64,000 nucleotides of DNA from Phylloscopus collybita (Eukaryota; Chordata; Aves; Passeriformes; Phylloscopidae), in NCBI GenBank assembly GCA_027886175.1, contig JAJNNQ010000006.1, positions 5,952,001 through 6,016,000 of the forward strand, given 5' to 3'. Shown piece after piece: positions 62,597 to 64,000 of this stretch. Every line of letters starts with the position of its first letter. The first letter of the stretch is position 1. A program made the position numbers and the translations under genes. The notes under the pieces are model-generated. The model saw nothing but the letters and a program-made list of their open reading frames with translations, was not told where the DNA came from and ran no database searches.

Positions 62597-64000
62597 GTCT
62601 GACAAAATTTTCAGCCTTCTTCATGAATCTTCTAGAGTTACCATATTCCTTTCTGAGATGTGAGAATTAGAATTACACAAGATTTGCAAGATGCAAGTTT
62701 ATCACAGAATTGAATGGTGAAATTCCATTTTTGTCTGATGTGTTATCTCTTCCTTTCCTAATATTTTTTATCATTTTGCTTTCCTGTGTGATAGCTACAG
62801 GTAATTTTTTTAGATTATCCATTGTAGTGCAGAGATAGGTTTTTTCCTCAGTGGTAATTAACTAGTTCAGAACTCATCATGCTTCATGCAGTTTAAGATT
62901 GATTTCCCCCCATGGGCATAATTTTGCATTTATTAAGAGAGAATTTCATCTGTTAATTGCAGTATCCTTTTAAACCCCCTGTAAAGAGTCAGTGGGCCAA
63001 ATAGTACCTACAGGGTACTCTTGAGAGATACTGTTCTATACCAATCAAGGTGATAAACACTTCAAAGAAAAAAGGCTCCAGGAATTTGAGCTAGATTTTC
63101 CAGAAAGTTATGGCAAGGATCTTTTTGTGCGTAATTTTTCCCTTGGGAAAACTTATATGCCACAGTGATTTATACTGACAAAAGAGAGTAGATCCACTTT
63201 ATCTTCAAATCATGTGACTATTATTTCAAGTTATTAAAAAAGAATGTTGGTATTAGTCAATCCTTTTTCTACTTTAATAATCTAAAAATGAGTAGATAGC
63301 CCTCTCACATTAATGAGCAGTATTACATGTCTTTCACTTGAGAGGTATGGTCACTTTGAGCTATACTTTTTTGACATTAATACCGGAGTTCAAAGACATA
63401 ACTAAATACAGATTAGAGTGGAAATATACAAGGGATCATATGACTGAGTAGTTTGCTCAGGTGAAATAAAAAGGAGATTCATTTATCTTTGAAAGCATTA
63501 GGAAATTCCTTATAAATCTAACATATCAGATCTAAGAAATGTGCTGCTATTTGTGAAAACATTTCAAATTTAAATTTAAATATATTTCGAAGAAAGTTGT
63601 CTCAACCACTTGTGATTGCTTTTGCTCTTCTGGCAAAAGCAGTTATTTACTCTTTTTCCAGAATGGAGTAAATCATAAAGTTGTAGTTAAAGACTGGGTC
63701 ATTCCTGAACAAAAGTCAAGCCTGTAGCATAGTACATATAATGGTATTTGCTGAGGATACAGAATATTTGTAAGACAATTGCCTAGGAATCTTTCAGATC
63801 CAATTTCCTGCTTTTGTTCCAAAGCAAAAGGTCAAAGCAGATGCATTGGAAGAGGGTAAAATATGCATGGAATAAGTCTTTAGAGTAAAATATCAGAGGG
63901 AGTTCTTTTTCTTTTTCTTTATTAAATGTTATGTTTTTTATTAATCTATGCCCATTGACACCATTTCAGGTCCCAGAAGTGTTGCTGTTTTGTTAAACAA
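62597..64000. other. Unique AT-rich DNA, no gene seen
   Basis: The stretch is AT-rich, with self-complementary A/T strings near 63568-63592 and no repeat family or gene that I recognise. Confidence 0.55.

Overview
This window looks like non-coding, AT-rich nuclear DNA from a bird. The main evidence is repeat content. At least eleven fragments match the avian CR1 LINE, several keeping the typical 3' end (ATTCTATGATT-like) and the adjoining 'ggttggaagg...ccaacccc' block. Three more long repeats have the sequence and TG...CA-like structure of LTRs from the bird ERVL family often called GGERVL. There are no bacterial-style genes, tRNAs, rRNAs or CRISPR arrays, and CpG is scarce outside a few younger-looking insertions. 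Passerine versus other bird cannot be settled from the sequence alone.

Layout: 1-9.5 kb is unique AT-rich DNA with a CR1 fragment on each strand, a pyrimidine tract and a likely relic of an ancient sauropsid palindromic MITE (about 5.9 kb). A CR1 3' end lies at 9.5-9.9 kb and a full-length solo LTR on the minus strand at 14.2-14.8 kb. From 17 to 30 kb there are simple repeats, a G-quadruplex motif, short perfect palindromes and one truncated CR1 (27.0 kb). From 31 to 35 kb there is a GC-richer block of unknown origin and two minus-strand CR1 copies. 35-44 kb is almost repeat-free. 44.4-45.3 kb holds two CR1 copies head to tail. 51.9-52.9 kb holds a long minus-strand CR1 with a second segment joined to it. 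53-57 kb is AT-rich with a long T-rich tract, followed by a solo LTR (56.9-57.5 kb). 58.7-60.2 kb is a dense cluster: an old CR1 end, two hairpins, a minus-strand CR1 and a probable LTR of another ERV family. Another solo LTR lies at 62.0-62.6 kb.

No protein-coding gene could be supported. Open reading frames of 60-139 codons occur on both strands at the density expected by chance or inside CR1 copies. The window is best read as intergenic DNA or a large intron. The nearest thing to an unexplained coding signal is a weak chain of three phase-compatible putative exons on the minus strand (40.1, 27.6 and 25.3 kb). It is reported as a speculative finding only. No convincing new biological system was seen.
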